This document shows positions 36,485 through 45,039 of a stretch of DNA of 64,000 bases, in pieces (the first letter of the stretch is position 1; every line of letters starts with the position of its first letter). The notes beneath the pieces were generated by a model that worked only from the letters and a program-made list of their open reading frames with translations, did not search any database and had not been told where the DNA came from. The translations under genes and the position numbers were made by a program. The stretch spans positions 1-64,000 of the forward strand of contig JAILLE010000038.1 of the NCBI GenBank assembly GCA_024693285.1. The letters run 5' to 3'. Source of the stretch: Bacteroidales bacterium (lineage in GTDB: Bacteria; Bacteroidota; Bacteroidia; Bacteroidales; UBA932).

Positions 36485-37248
36485 GCTTTGTGATTATTGT
36501 TAAGTCGTCTGCGGAACTCTGCGACCGTGATAGCTGTGGCAACTGCCGCGTTAAGGGATTCGGACCCTCGGTCGTTCTCCGGGTAAGGGGGGATCAGGAG
36601 ACGTTCCGTCAAGGTAGAGGCAACCTCCAGAGAGATGCCATTCGATTCATTCCCAATGACTATCAGTGATTTGGTCTTTTCTCCGGTGTTCAGTTCCTTT
36701 TGATATATGTCAGTCCCGTCCAGGAAAGTGCCATAGGCGTCTCCTCCTGAGAGGGCGATGAACCGGCTTAGCCGGGCTATGTCGCAATAGTGGAACTTGA
36801 CTCTGAAAATGGCTCCCATCGTGGCCTGGACAACTTTCGGATTGAAGATGTCGACAGAGTCCCTTGAGGCGAAAACAGCGTCAATCCCGAACCAGTCAGC
36901 GATCCTTAAAATGGTTCCCATGTTGCCCGGGTCACGGACCCCGTCAAGCGCCAGGAAAAGCCCGTTCTCAGGCAATGAGAAATAGGCCAAATCCTGTATT
37001 TCGATGTCAGATGGTTTACGCAGCACAGCGAGAGCAGGGGAGGGCGAGGCCAACATGGTCATCCTTGACATAGCTGTGACTCCAATCTCAGAGATCTTGT
37101 AATATCTGAAAACCTCAAAAGAGGAGTGCAACGCCTCTTCGACCATCTTCTCACCTTCCACGACAAACATGCCGTTGGAATCCCTGAATTTCTTTTGCTC
37201 GAGAGATTTGACGAATTTGATTTCGTTGTTGGAGACGGGTATGCTCAT
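36481..37248 (-). CDS. RNA 2'-O-methyltransferase, SpoU/TrmH family
   Basis: SPOUT-fold methyltransferase, 255 residues, for a ribose in rRNA or tRNA. An N-terminal substrate-binding domain (KFVKSLEQKKFRDSNGMFVVEGEKMVEEAL type) precedes the three SpoU motifs: LDGVRDPGNMGTILRIADWF, VIGNESNGIS and SLNAAVATAITVAEFRR. The exact target nucleotide cannot be told from sequence. It is first in a three-gene minus operon and divergent from tamL. Confidence 0.93.
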   Translation of the reverse strand: MSIPVSNNEIKFVKSLEQKKFRDSNGMFVVEGEKMVEEALHSSFEVFRYYKISEIGVTAMSRMTMLASPSPALAVLRKPSDIEIQDLAYFSLPENGLFLALDGVRDPGNMGTILRIADWFGIDAVFASRDSVDIFNPKVVQATMGAIFRVKFHYCDIARLSRFIALSGGDAYGTFLDGTDIYQKELNTGEKTKSLIVIGNESNGISLEVASTLTERLLIPPYPENDRGSESLNAAVATAITVAEFRRRLNNNHKA

Positions 37249-37271
37249 AAAATCATCGTGTGGAAATTAAA

Positions 37272-37279
37272 CAAATATA
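37272..37279 (-). promoter_or_regulatory. Predicted -7 element for the SpoU methyltransferase operon
   Basis: TATATTTG on the minus strand matches TAnnTTTG; start site near 37265, about 17 bases before the ATG at 37248. Confidence 0.55.
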
Positions 37280-37292
37280 TTAATATTCTTTT

Positions 37293-37300
37293 TATTTTTG
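37293..37300 (+). promoter_or_regulatory. Predicted -7 element for tamL
   Basis: TATTTTTG matches TAnnTTTG and ends only seven bases before the ATG at 37308. If used, the mRNA would be leaderless or nearly so. Confidence 0.5.
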
Positions 37301-37307
37301 TGGAACC

Positions 37308-39500
37308 ATGATGCCAAAAACGCAGAAAGCCATTCTGATCGTCCTCTTCGTCGCGCTGCTCTCGTCCTGCAGCTCGACACGGTCGCTCCCTGACGGACGG
37401 TACAGGCTTGCCGGCAACGAGGTGGAGGTTCTGGGGGACAAGAAGCTGTCACCAAGGGAATTCGAGAAATATGTCCAGCAAAAGTCGAATAGCTACCTCA
37501 TTTTCGGCTGGAACCCTTTTCTTAACATTTACAATCTTTCCGGTCAAGACACCACCAAGTTCGGGAATCGTCTGGCAAGGAAGATCGGAGTCGCTCCGGT
37601 AGTCTTTGAGCCCGGGGCTGTGGATGCCTCAGTAGCCAACATCGGAAGGCATCTCGAGTACTTGGGTTATTATAATTCAAAGGTCAGCAGCTCAGTCAAT
37701 TACGATGGCCGGAAGGTTAAGGTGCTTTATACTGTTGAACCCGGCAAAAGGTATAAGATCGGTAAACTGGAGTATTCAGTACCGGAAGGGGAGTTCAGCG
37801 AGGATTTCTATGCCGACACTCTTAATGTCACGATCAAACCGGGGGATTACCTCGCCGAATCTGTTTTGGAAGAGGAGACTGAACGTTCCGCCGAATGGAT
37901 GAGACGTCACGGTTGGTTCGGTTTCAACAAGAACTATTATTCTTTTGAGGCGGACACGCTGGTCAAGAAAGACACGGCCGACCTTGTGATGTTTATCAAG
38001 GAATATACCAGGAACCAATCACCAGAAACGGCCAAGCCATTCCGCAAATACACATTCGGAGATGTCAGCGTCTCTTGGGATAAAGATTTACGGTTCAATG
38101 AGCGGGTGATTCGGGAAATGAACACCATCCGTCCCGGTTCATTATATGACGAGAGGGAAGTGAGGAACACATATTCCCGCATGTCCGCTCTGAAGGTTTT
38201 CAGCGGAGTTAACATCGAGCTCAATCCCAGGGACTCCGCGGACGTGGTTGATTGCTCCATAAACCTCACCCCATCCCGTATCCAAGGATTCCAAGTGAAC
38301 TATGAGGCCTCCACCAACTCAGGTGGTCTTATCGGTAACTCGCCTCAGGTCAGCTACTTCCACAAGAATATCTTCCACGGTGGACAGTGGTTGAACCTTA
38401 GTTTCCTTGGCAATTTCCAGTTCATGTGGGACGACAGGAGCATCAGGTCCAACGAGTTCGGCGCCTCGGTCGGCTTGAGTTTTCCCGAGTCCCTCGGACT
38501 TCCGAATTCGCTCTTCACGGGTCCGAATATTCCCAGAACTGAGATCAAGGCTTCGTACACCTACCAAGACCGTCCGGAGTACTCCAGGACTATGATCTCA
38601 GCTTCCCTGGGTTATGCAGGCGCGCTTTCCCGAGGAAGGTTCCTATACCAGATTTATCCCATCCAGGCGAAGATTGTCCGGCTCCATGACATGGACATGG
38701 ATTTCTATGATAAATTCAGTGGCAACCAGTTCCTGTTCAACGCCTATATCGACCACTTTGATGTCGGTTCGGGTGGTATGGTTTACTATTCCACGTCAGC
38801 TGATATCAACCCGAAGTACAACTACAAATACATTCGTTTCCAGCTGGATGCCTCGGGAAATATCCTTAACCTGTTTAATCGCTGGATGAAGGAAGATAGG
38901 CGAGGGAAAAGGATTATTTGGGGAATACCTTATTCCCAGTACGTCCGCTCTGAGCTCACTCTCGGCCAAACCCTATTCTTCGGAAGAGACAACAACCAAT
39001 CCTTTGCATATAGGCTTTTGGGTGGCTATAGCCATGCCTATGGCAACTCATTCACCGTGCCTCTCGAGAAGCAGTTCTACAGCGGTGGAGCCAGCAGCAT
39101 GAGAGGCTGGCAGGTTAGAACCTTGGGACCTGGACGTTCCAAGAGGGCGGAGGCGATGATCATCCCCAGCCAGACTGGAGACATCAAACTTGAGGCAAAC
39201 GCCGAGTACAGATTTCCCTTGTTCTGGAAATTGTCCGGAGCTCTGTTTATGGATGTGGGAAATATTTGGTATTCAACTGATTGGGGCGATGAGGGTTACA
39301 TCGGATATGACTTCCTGAAGAGCATTGCCGCGGACTGGGGACTTGGTGTCAGGGTAGACCTTTCCTTCCTGGTTCTGCGTCTTGACATGGGTGTCAAGCT
39401 ATATGATCCAACCATTGAGACTGGCGGTTGGTTCGGTCCCGCGGACTGGAAGCGCAAAGATTCGTTCGCCCTCCATTTCGGAGTAGGCTACCCGTTCTAG
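37308..39500 (+). CDS. TamL-like BamA/TamA family outer-membrane lipoprotein
   Basis: Omp85-family outer-membrane protein, 730 residues, with a lipoprotein signal (VALLSSC, Cys21), as in the TamL proteins of Bacteroidetes, which work with TamB in envelope biogenesis. The N-terminal part holds POTRA-like domains (about 35-300, for example KYTFGDVSVSWDKDLRFNERVIREMN) and the C-terminal half is a barrel with the Omp85 signature FYSGGASSMRGWQVRTLGPG and a final GVGYPF. No tamB gene lies next to it here. It abuts the stop codon of the convergent rlmD-like gene. Confidence 0.9.
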   Translation: MMPKTQKAILIVLFVALLSSCSSTRSLPDGRYRLAGNEVEVLGDKKLSPREFEKYVQQKSNSYLIFGWNPFLNIYNLSGQDTTKFGNRLARKIGVAPVVFEPGAVDASVANIGRHLEYLGYYNSKVSSSVNYDGRKVKVLYTVEPGKRYKIGKLEYSVPEGEFSEDFYADTLNVTIKPGDYLAESVLEEETERSAEWMRRHGWFGFNKNYYSFEADTLVKKDTADLVMFIKEYTRNQSPETAKPFRKYTFGDVSVSWDKDLRFNERVIREMNTIRPGSLYDEREVRNTYSRMSALKVFSGVNIELNPRDSADVVDCSINLTPSRIQGFQVNYEASTNSGGLIGNSPQVSYFHKNIFHGGQWLNLSFLGNFQFMWDDRSIRSNEFGASVGLSFPESLGLPNSLFTGPNIPRTEIKASYTYQDRPEYSRTMISASLGYAGALSRGRFLYQIYPIQAKIVRLHDMDMDFYDKFSGNQFLFNAYIDHFDVGSGGMVYYSTSADINPKYNYKYIRFQLDASGNILNLFNRWMKEDRRGKRIIWGIPYSQYVRSELTLGQTLFFGRDNNQSFAYRLLGGYSHAYGNSFTVPLEKQFYSGGASSMRGWQVRTLGPGRSKRAEAMIIPSQTGDIKLEANAEYRFPLFWKLSGALFMDVGNIWYSTDWGDEGYIGYDFLKSIAADWGLGVRVDLSFLVLRLDMGVKLYDPTIETGGWFGPADWKRKDSFALHFGVGYPF

Positions 39501-40907
39501 TTAAATACGGCGCAAGGCGCAGACGTTCTCAACATGCTGGGTGTGGGGGAACATGTCAACCGGCTGGACAGCCGTAATCTCATATTTCTCGCACAATATC
39601 GACAAATCACGCGCCTGGGAGGCGGGATTGCAACTTACATACACGATCCGTTCCGGGGCGGCCTCGAGAATGACCTTAGCGACATCAGGATGTATGCCGG
39701 CTCTTGGAGGATCGAGAATGATGACATCAGGCTGGCCGTGCTCTTCAATGAATCTGGCATCCAGAACGTCTTTCATGTCACCTGCGAAAAACTCGCAATT
39801 GGTTATTCCATTTGCGGCGGCATTGGCCTTCGCGTCCTCTATAGCCTCTGGAACATATTCAATTCCGATAACCTTCGCCGCCTTGCCGGACACAAACTGG
39901 GCGATGGTTCCGGTACCGGTGTATAGGTCGTAGACAATCTCATTTCCGGTCAACTCGGCGAACTCCCTGGCGACAGTGTAAAGCTTAAGTGCCTGGCCGG
40001 AATTGGTCTGGTAAAACGACTTGGCTCCTATCCTGAAAGTAAGTCCTTCCATAGTCTCACGAATGGTTTCCTCACCCTTGTAGAGGATGCAATCCTGGTC
40101 GCCGATTGAATCATTTAACTTCCTGTTAATTACGTAATAAAGGGAAGTTATTTGAGGGAAAGCCTCAGCAACGGCGTCAAGCATGGCCTCACGTACTTTC
40201 CGGTTCTCATAGAAGAAGCAGATGATGACCATCAGGTCTCCGGTGTCGGTAGTTCTGATGAACATGTTCCTTATGAATCCCTTGTTCTCACGGATGTCAA
40301 AAAACTCCAGTCCATGGGAGACAGCGTATTCCTTGCAGAAAAGCCTAATGTCATTCGAGGGATCTTTCTGGAGGTAACAACGCTTGATGTCCAGGACCTT
40401 GTCAAATAGCTTTCCGACATGGAAACCTAGCCCGACTCTTTCGTCTGGAGGCACGGTCTCCGGATCAACACCCCATTCAAACCATCTTTTGCTGGAATAT
40501 GTGAATTCCAGTTTATTACGATAATAAATCGTTTTATCGGAGGGGAGGGTAGGCCTGATTTCCGGCACTTTTAGGTGTCCGAGTCTAACCAATTGATCTT
40601 CAACTTGTTGGCGCTTGGCTTCAAGCTGAAGATGATAGGGTAGCGTCTGCCATTTGCAACCTCCGCATGTGCCGAAATGTTGGCAGAACGGTTCAACACG
40701 ATCAGGTGAAGGCTGGACGATCTTCGCGACAAAACCTTCATAATAATTATGGTGCTTGCGAGCTACTCGAATATTCACGATATCTCCAGGAACGGCGAAC
40801 GGCACGAATACAACAGCTCCGTCCCAATGAGTCAAAGCTTTGCCTTCAGCGGCGCAAGCTTCGATAGTGACGTTCTCCAGCAGGATGTCGACTTTTTTTC
40901 TAGACAT
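39501..40907 (-). CDS. rlmD: 23S rRNA (uracil-C5)-methyltransferase, RlmD/RumA family
   Basis: SAM-dependent RNA m5U methyltransferase of 468 residues. Order of parts: TRAM domain (about 1-70), the four-Cys iron-sulfur site CQHFGTCGGC plus a later Cys, FYQTNSGQA, SAM loop VYDLYTGTGTIAQF, catalytic-region DPPRAGIHP and nucleophile Cys in VYVSCNPASQARDL. Bacteroidetes often carry more than one member, and RlmC or TrmA-like substrates cannot be excluded. It follows fprA by 60 bp, a gap that contains a small hairpin (40915-40929) but no clear promoter. Confidence 0.9.
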   Translation of the reverse strand: MSRKKVDILLENVTIEACAAEGKALTHWDGAVVFVPFAVPGDIVNIRVARKHHNYYEGFVAKIVQPSPDRVEPFCQHFGTCGGCKWQTLPYHLQLEAKRQQVEDQLVRLGHLKVPEIRPTLPSDKTIYYRNKLEFTYSSKRWFEWGVDPETVPPDERVGLGFHVGKLFDKVLDIKRCYLQKDPSNDIRLFCKEYAVSHGLEFFDIRENKGFIRNMFIRTTDTGDLMVIICFFYENRKVREAMLDAVAEAFPQITSLYYVINRKLNDSIGDQDCILYKGEETIRETMEGLTFRIGAKSFYQTNSGQALKLYTVAREFAELTGNEIVYDLYTGTGTIAQFVSGKAAKVIGIEYVPEAIEDAKANAAANGITNCEFFAGDMKDVLDARFIEEHGQPDVIILDPPRAGIHPDVAKVILEAAPERIVYVSCNPASQARDLSILCEKYEITAVQPVDMFPHTQHVENVCALRRI

Positions 40908-40967
40908 GGGCAGGGTAGCGTCAAGCTACATCTAAGTTAACATAATATAAATTGTGTAACAAAAGGG

Positions 40968-42125
40968 CTATACCAGTGAAGCGAGGCCTGAAGCGTCGAA
41001 TTTGTCATCTGAATAACCTTGTTTAAATGGCATTCCCTCGCTGAGAATCTCGAATCCGGCGGCTGTGGCTAATTCATTGAGCGATTTAACACTGGCCGCG
41101 GCCCATGTGAACGAACCGAACGCAAAGAACTTCCGTCCTTTAACCAAACGATCGACGACCGCTTCCATCAGTTGCCTTACCGGCGGGAATATGCCATTGT
41201 TATATGTCGGTGATCCGAGAATCAGCGTGTCATAATTGAACACGTCTCTCAGAGCGAACGAATAATTCTCAGTTGTCAGATCGTGAACGGCACACGGGAT
41301 TCCTCGGCTCCTGATAGCTTCAGCCAAGGCAAGAGCCGCTTTCTCCGTGTTGCCGTACATTGTTCCATAAGCCAGGCAAACTCCGGGATTCGCCTCATAA
41401 AGGCTTAACTTGTTGTACAAGGCTATCACTTCGGGTATGCTGTTTTCCCAGACTGGACCATGTGTTGAGCATATCCTCTTGATTTCCAGTCCATTAAGCT
41501 TTTTCAGCGCGGCCTGGACCGGAGCTCCGTATTTGCCCACAATGCAGGCGTAATACCTGGTCATTTCGGCCTTATAATCCTCGAAAATACCTGATTTTGT
41601 GTCAGTTACGTTCTTGTCCACCGCCTTGAAGGTGCCGAAAGCGTCTCCACTGAAGAGGGTTTTCTCTTCCTCGCACCATGTGACCATAGTCTCGGGCCAG
41701 TGAACCATAGGAATCATGTGAAAACGCAGGCTGACGCCACCCAGAGGCAGGGTCTCCCCTTCCTTTACCACCTTGATTCCATCGGTAATACCATAGTAAC
41801 CTTCAATCATCGTGGCTGCCTTGGCGTTAGTGACGATCTCGCAATCTGGATATTCATCAAGTATCACTTTCTGGAGAGCGCTATGGTCAGGCTCCATGTG
41901 ATTCACAACAAGATAGTCGATCTTCTTGTCCCCGATCTCATTCTTTATGTTTGAGAGTAACTCATCCTCAAATCCGGCGGCCGCGGTATCGATCAGCGCC
42001 ACCTTCTCATCCACGACTAAATAGGCGTTGTAACTCACTCCATAAGGCAACGGCCATTGCCTCTCAAAGAGGTCCGTCCTCATGTCATCGACTCCTACAT
42101 AGCGAATTCTTTCTGTCAGTCTCAT
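40968..42125 (-). CDS. Flavodiiron protein (FprA family A-type flavoprotein)
   Basis: Reduces oxygen to water, or nitric oxide, protecting anaerobes. The 385 residues combine an N-terminal metallo-beta-lactamase-like diiron domain (VNHMEPDHSALQ with the HxExDH ligands, MVHWPETM, FSGDAFG) and a C-terminal flavodoxin domain with FMN loop YGTMYGNTEKAA and GSPTYNNGIFP. No rubredoxin domain is fused. Its -7 element lies 22 bases upstream and it is divergent from rarA. Confidence 0.95.
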   Translation of the reverse strand: MRLTERIRYVGVDDMRTDLFERQWPLPYGVSYNAYLVVDEKVALIDTAAAGFEDELLSNIKNEIGDKKIDYLVVNHMEPDHSALQKVILDEYPDCEIVTNAKAATMIEGYYGITDGIKVVKEGETLPLGGVSLRFHMIPMVHWPETMVTWCEEEKTLFSGDAFGTFKAVDKNVTDTKSGIFEDYKAEMTRYYACIVGKYGAPVQAALKKLNGLEIKRICSTHGPVWENSIPEVIALYNKLSLYEANPGVCLAYGTMYGNTEKAALALAEAIRSRGIPCAVHDLTTENYSFALRDVFNYDTLILGSPTYNNGIFPPVRQLMEAVVDRLVKGRKFFAFGSFTWAAASVKSLNELATAAGFEILSEGMPFKQGYSDDKFDASGLASLV

Positions 42126-42146
42126 GGCTCATTTTTATTGGTTCCA

Positions 42147-42154
42147 CAAATATA
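42147..42154 (-). promoter_or_regulatory. Predicted -7 element for fprA
   Basis: TATATTTG on the minus strand matches TAnnTTTG; start site near 42140, about 15 bases before the ATG at 42125. Confidence 0.55.
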
Positions 42155-42176
42155 CTGAACTTATTCCTCTTTTTGT

Positions 42177-42184
42177 TAAATTTG
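42177..42184 (+). promoter_or_regulatory. Predicted -7 element upstream of rarA
   Basis: TAAATTTG matches TAnnTTTG, but it lies 104 bases before the rarA ATG at 42288. Use of this site would give a 5' UTR of nearly 100 nt that is very AT-rich and contains no evident fold or ORF. Confidence 0.45.
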
Positions 42185-42287
42185 TATTCGGCAGTGTACA
42201 GAATTGGTTGGAAAAGGCTATTAACAAAATTGTTATTAGATTTAACCATATTGTTTTATTCATTGATTATTAACTATTTATATTATA

Positions 42288-43604
42288 ATGACGTTTGTCG
42301 ATCAAAATGTGGTTCAAAGCTCAATGCTCCCTCCCCTTCCCGAACGGATGAGGCCAAAAGACCTTGCCGGATATGTGGGGCAGACGCATCTTGTCGGCGA
42401 GGGTTGCATCCTCCGGAACATGATCACGAGCGGCAACCTCAGCTCTTTTATTCTCTGGGGTCCTCCCGGTGTCGGCAAGACCACTCTCGCCGGTATTATC
42501 GCCTCATCATTGCATCGTGACTTTTACACCTTATCCGCTGTCAGTGCCGGTGTCAAGGATGTCCGGGATGTTATTGACAGGGCGAAAGGCCGCTCGGTTT
42601 TCTCACAAGGCGCCGCACCTATTTTGTTCATAGACGAGATCCATCGTTTCAACAAGGCCCAGCAGGACGCCCTTCTTGGAGCCGTCGAAAACGGCACCAT
42701 AGTACTTATTGGTGCCACGACTGAGAATCCCTCATTCGAGGTGATCACTCCCCTCTTGTCCCGTTGCCAGGTATTTGTTTTGAAGTCTCTTGATGTGGAG
42801 GATCTTCAGGTCCTTCTTGACAGGGCGTTAACGACTGATGTTCTTTTAAAGGAGAAGGATATCGAGGTCAAGGAGTCTGAAGCGTTATTCCGTTTCAGTG
42901 GTGGCGATGCTCGGAAGTTATTGAATGTCTTGGAGATAGTGGTTGATTCTTTCGCTGGGAAGCCAGGGAAAATCATTATCGACAATAAGATTGTGACGGA
43001 GTGTATCCAGGAGAATATCGCCATTTACGACAAGGATGGAGAGATGCACTATGACATAATCTCCGCATTTATCAAGTCGATCCGAGGCTCTGATCCAAAT
43101 GCCGCGGTCTATTACCTTGCCCGCATGCTTGACGGTGGCGAGGATCCTTTATTCATCGCCAGGCGATTGTGTTTGTCGGCTTCTGAGGATGTCGGTTTGG
43201 CCAATCCAAACGCATTGCTGCTGGCTAATGCCTGTTTCCAGGTTGTGCATCAGATTGGTATGCCCGAGGCCAGGATTCCGCTTGCCGAGGTCACGGTATA
43301 TCTGGCGAGTTCTCCGAAGAGTAATGCTTCGTATTTGGCTGTGGAGAAGGCGCTCGCGAAGGTGAAAGAAGACAGGACGAAGGCTGTTCCGCTATATTTG
43401 AGGAACGCTCCTACGAAGCTTATGGAGGATCTTGGGTATGCGGATGGGTATAAATATGCCCATGATTATCCGGGGCATTTCGTCGATTTGGAATTCATGC
43501 CTGAAGGCCTTGAAGGCACCGTCTTCTATGAGCCCGCTCCAAACCCCCACGAAGACCGTCTCAAAGCCTACCTCCGCACCTGCTGGCCAAAGTACTACGC
43601 ATAA
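42288..43604 (+). CDS. rarA: Replication-associated recombination protein A (RarA/MgsA)
   Basis: AAA+ ATPase that acts at stalled replication forks. The 438 residues begin LPPLPERMRPKDLAGYVGQTHL, then Walker A GPPGVGKTTLAG (58-69), Walker B LFIDEIHRFNKAQQD, sensor 1 GATTENPSFEV, and the C-terminal tetramerisation part with DPLFIARRLCLSASEDVGLANP and YAHDYPGHFVDLEFMPE. The last codons lie in the left arm of a 17-bp inverted repeat and the TAA lies in its loop. Confidence 0.96.
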   Translation: MTFVDQNVVQSSMLPPLPERMRPKDLAGYVGQTHLVGEGCILRNMITSGNLSSFILWGPPGVGKTTLAGIIASSLHRDFYTLSAVSAGVKDVRDVIDRAKGRSVFSQGAAPILFIDEIHRFNKAQQDALLGAVENGTIVLIGATTENPSFEVITPLLSRCQVFVLKSLDVEDLQVLLDRALTTDVLLKEKDIEVKESEALFRFSGGDARKLLNVLEIVVDSFAGKPGKIIIDNKIVTECIQENIAIYDKDGEMHYDIISAFIKSIRGSDPNAAVYYLARMLDGGEDPLFIARRLCLSASEDVGLANPNALLLANACFQVVHQIGMPEARIPLAEVTVYLASSPKSNASYLAVEKALAKVKEDRTKAVPLYLRNAPTKLMEDLGYADGYKYAHDYPGHFVDLEFMPEGLEGTVFYEPAPNPHEDRLKAYLRTCWPKYYA

Positions 43605-43622
43605 AGCGTAGTACTTTGGCCA
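43584..43622. repeat. Perfect 17-bp inverted repeat spanning the rarA stop codon
   Basis: The bases 43584-43600 pair perfectly with 43606-43622 across a 5-nt loop ATAAA that contains the TAA stop. There is no T run on either side, so it is not a typical intrinsic terminator. The arm carries the final rarA codons (Trp-Pro-Lys-Tyr-Tyr-Ala). Confidence 0.9.
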
Positions 43623-43640
43623 TAGTCTACCCCCCCTGCA

Positions 43641-43696
43641 CCCCCTATGGGGGACTGAGGGGCGTTCCCCTCAGACTCCCTGAACTCGCTTCGCTC
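43641..43696. repeat. Cluster of GC-rich palindromes between rarA and the cysteate synthase-like gene
   Basis: CCCCC-TAT-GGGGG (43641-43653) is followed at once by an 8-bp hairpin CTGAGGGG-CGTT-CCCCTCAG (43655-43674) and a mirror repeat CTCGCTTCGCTC (43685-43696). The composition differs from the flanking genes. The look is that of a REP- or BIME-like extragenic element; no other copy is present in this window. Confidence 0.6.
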
Positions 43697-43740
43697 AGAC
43701 TTGTTGTCGTCGGGTTTCTCCCCTAAAGGAATAAAAATAA

Positions 43741-45027
43741 CTATCTGAAGAGGCGGTCGACGGAGGCGATGACTTCTTCGGCGGAGAGTTCGGGGCTGAG
43801 GATCAGGTCGGGCTTCTTGAGCTCAAAACCCTTAGCTGTCGCAGTCAACATTCCGGCACCGGTAATATTCAACATCACCGTCTCATCCTTCTTGACAACC
43901 CCCTCATCCAACGCCTTCTTCAAAGCTGCCACAGCCGAGGCGGCGGCGGGGAAAATGTCAAATCCCTCTTTATTGTAGAATTGAAGCATCCAGTAGACGA
44001 TGTCGTCATTTGAGACTTTGAAGAAATCTCCACCTGAGGCCTTGAGAACATCGAACATGCCCCCGGCGAGGCTGTACGGCGGTTTCCTGTTGGAGAGGAC
44101 CTTCGCCAGAATAATCTCGGCGTTCTTCCTGGAATCCTCGGCGCTGATCGGCACAAGATCCCTCGAGTCAGCCTTCCAAGAGTCATACATCAACGTGTAA
44201 GGAGCATTCTGCACGCAATAGACTCTCATTTTGTTGGCCCCGAAACGGCCATCCTTCTCCAATCTGCAAGCATTCTCCCAAGCCGCGATGGCACCTGTGC
44301 CGCTACCAACAGCCTGGAAATAGGCATCAGGAATGCGCCCGATCGCTTCCACGGCACTGAGGATAGTTGTACCCATGCCGTCCCTGCGGGCAACATTTTT
44401 GGCGCCGCCCTCAGCCATATAACGTGGATCCTTGCAAAGCTTCTCTCCAAGAGCGATAGCATCGTAATAATCAGTCCCGTGAGGAGTGGCCACGACCTTC
44501 ACGCAAGGCTTAAGTCGCCTGGTGAACCATAGATCGGATATATTATCGTTAGGAATGCATATCACGATCGGAATATCGTTGTCCGAGCAGACCCTGGCGA
44601 AAGCTCTCGCGGTGTTGCCGGCCGACTGGACCACAAGGATATGCTTGTCGTTCTTCGGAAGCCTTGCGCACACAGAGAAAGCCTCGGTCTCCTTGAAGGA
44701 ACCTGTCTCCATCTTGGCGCCTTTCTTAGGAACATAACCGGAAAGGGTGATATAGAGGTTCTCCATGCCGAGCAAGTCAGCCAACCCCTTGCTCTTATAG
44801 GTCACAGGAGCATGCGACTTGCGCAAGACACGCTTGATAGGCAGCCATTCAGCATACCTGTAAAGCCCATTCAAATCATCTCGTGGAGTGAACTTCTCAT
44901 TTGCGTAAATCGCCCTGACAAGTGAAGGAGACGGAGCCTCAGGATCAGCCAGAGTCCAACCAGCGTCATCGAAGACCCTTCCGGTCCCGACATTCATGAG
45001 TCTGTAATCTGTCGCTTTGAATTTCAT
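43741..45027 (-). CDS. Cysteate synthase-like, threonine synthase family PLP enzyme
   Basis: Fold-type II PLP enzyme, 428 residues, with Lys112 in ETGSFKETEA, the phosphate loop GSGTGAIAAWE and QSAGNTARAFA. The pattern TYKSKGLADLLGMENLYITLSGYVPKKG (shortened here), EGGAKNVARRDGMGT, YFQAVGSGTG, DGRFG and NRKPPYSLAGG matches what I recall of cysteate synthase (phosphoserine plus sulfite to cysteate) better than threonine synthase. There is no thrA/thrB neighbour. Cysteate is the precursor of sulfonolipids in Alistipes-like bacteria. The gene follows the CaCA exchanger gene by 12 bp in an operon that also has an acyltransferase. Threonine synthase is the alternative. Confidence 0.7.
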   Translation of the reverse strand: MKFKATDYRLMNVGTGRVFDDAGWTLADPEAPSPSLVRAIYANEKFTPRDDLNGLYRYAEWLPIKRVLRKSHAPVTYKSKGLADLLGMENLYITLSGYVPKKGAKMETGSFKETEAFSVCARLPKNDKHILVVQSAGNTARAFARVCSDNDIPIVICIPNDNISDLWFTRRLKPCVKVVATPHGTDYYDAIALGEKLCKDPRYMAEGGAKNVARRDGMGTTILSAVEAIGRIPDAYFQAVGSGTGAIAAWENACRLEKDGRFGANKMRVYCVQNAPYTLMYDSWKADSRDLVPISAEDSRKNAEIILAKVLSNRKPPYSLAGGMFDVLKASGGDFFKVSNDDIVYWMLQFYNKEGFDIFPAAASAVAALKKALDEGVVKKDETVMLNITGAGMLTATAKGFELKKPDLILSPELSAEEVIASVDRLFR

Positions 45028-45039
45028 ATTGTTGTAATG

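Noticed and set aside
43685..43696. CTCGCTTCGCTC taken as a hairpin
   Set aside because: It is a mirror repeat, not self-complementary, so it cannot form a stem alone.
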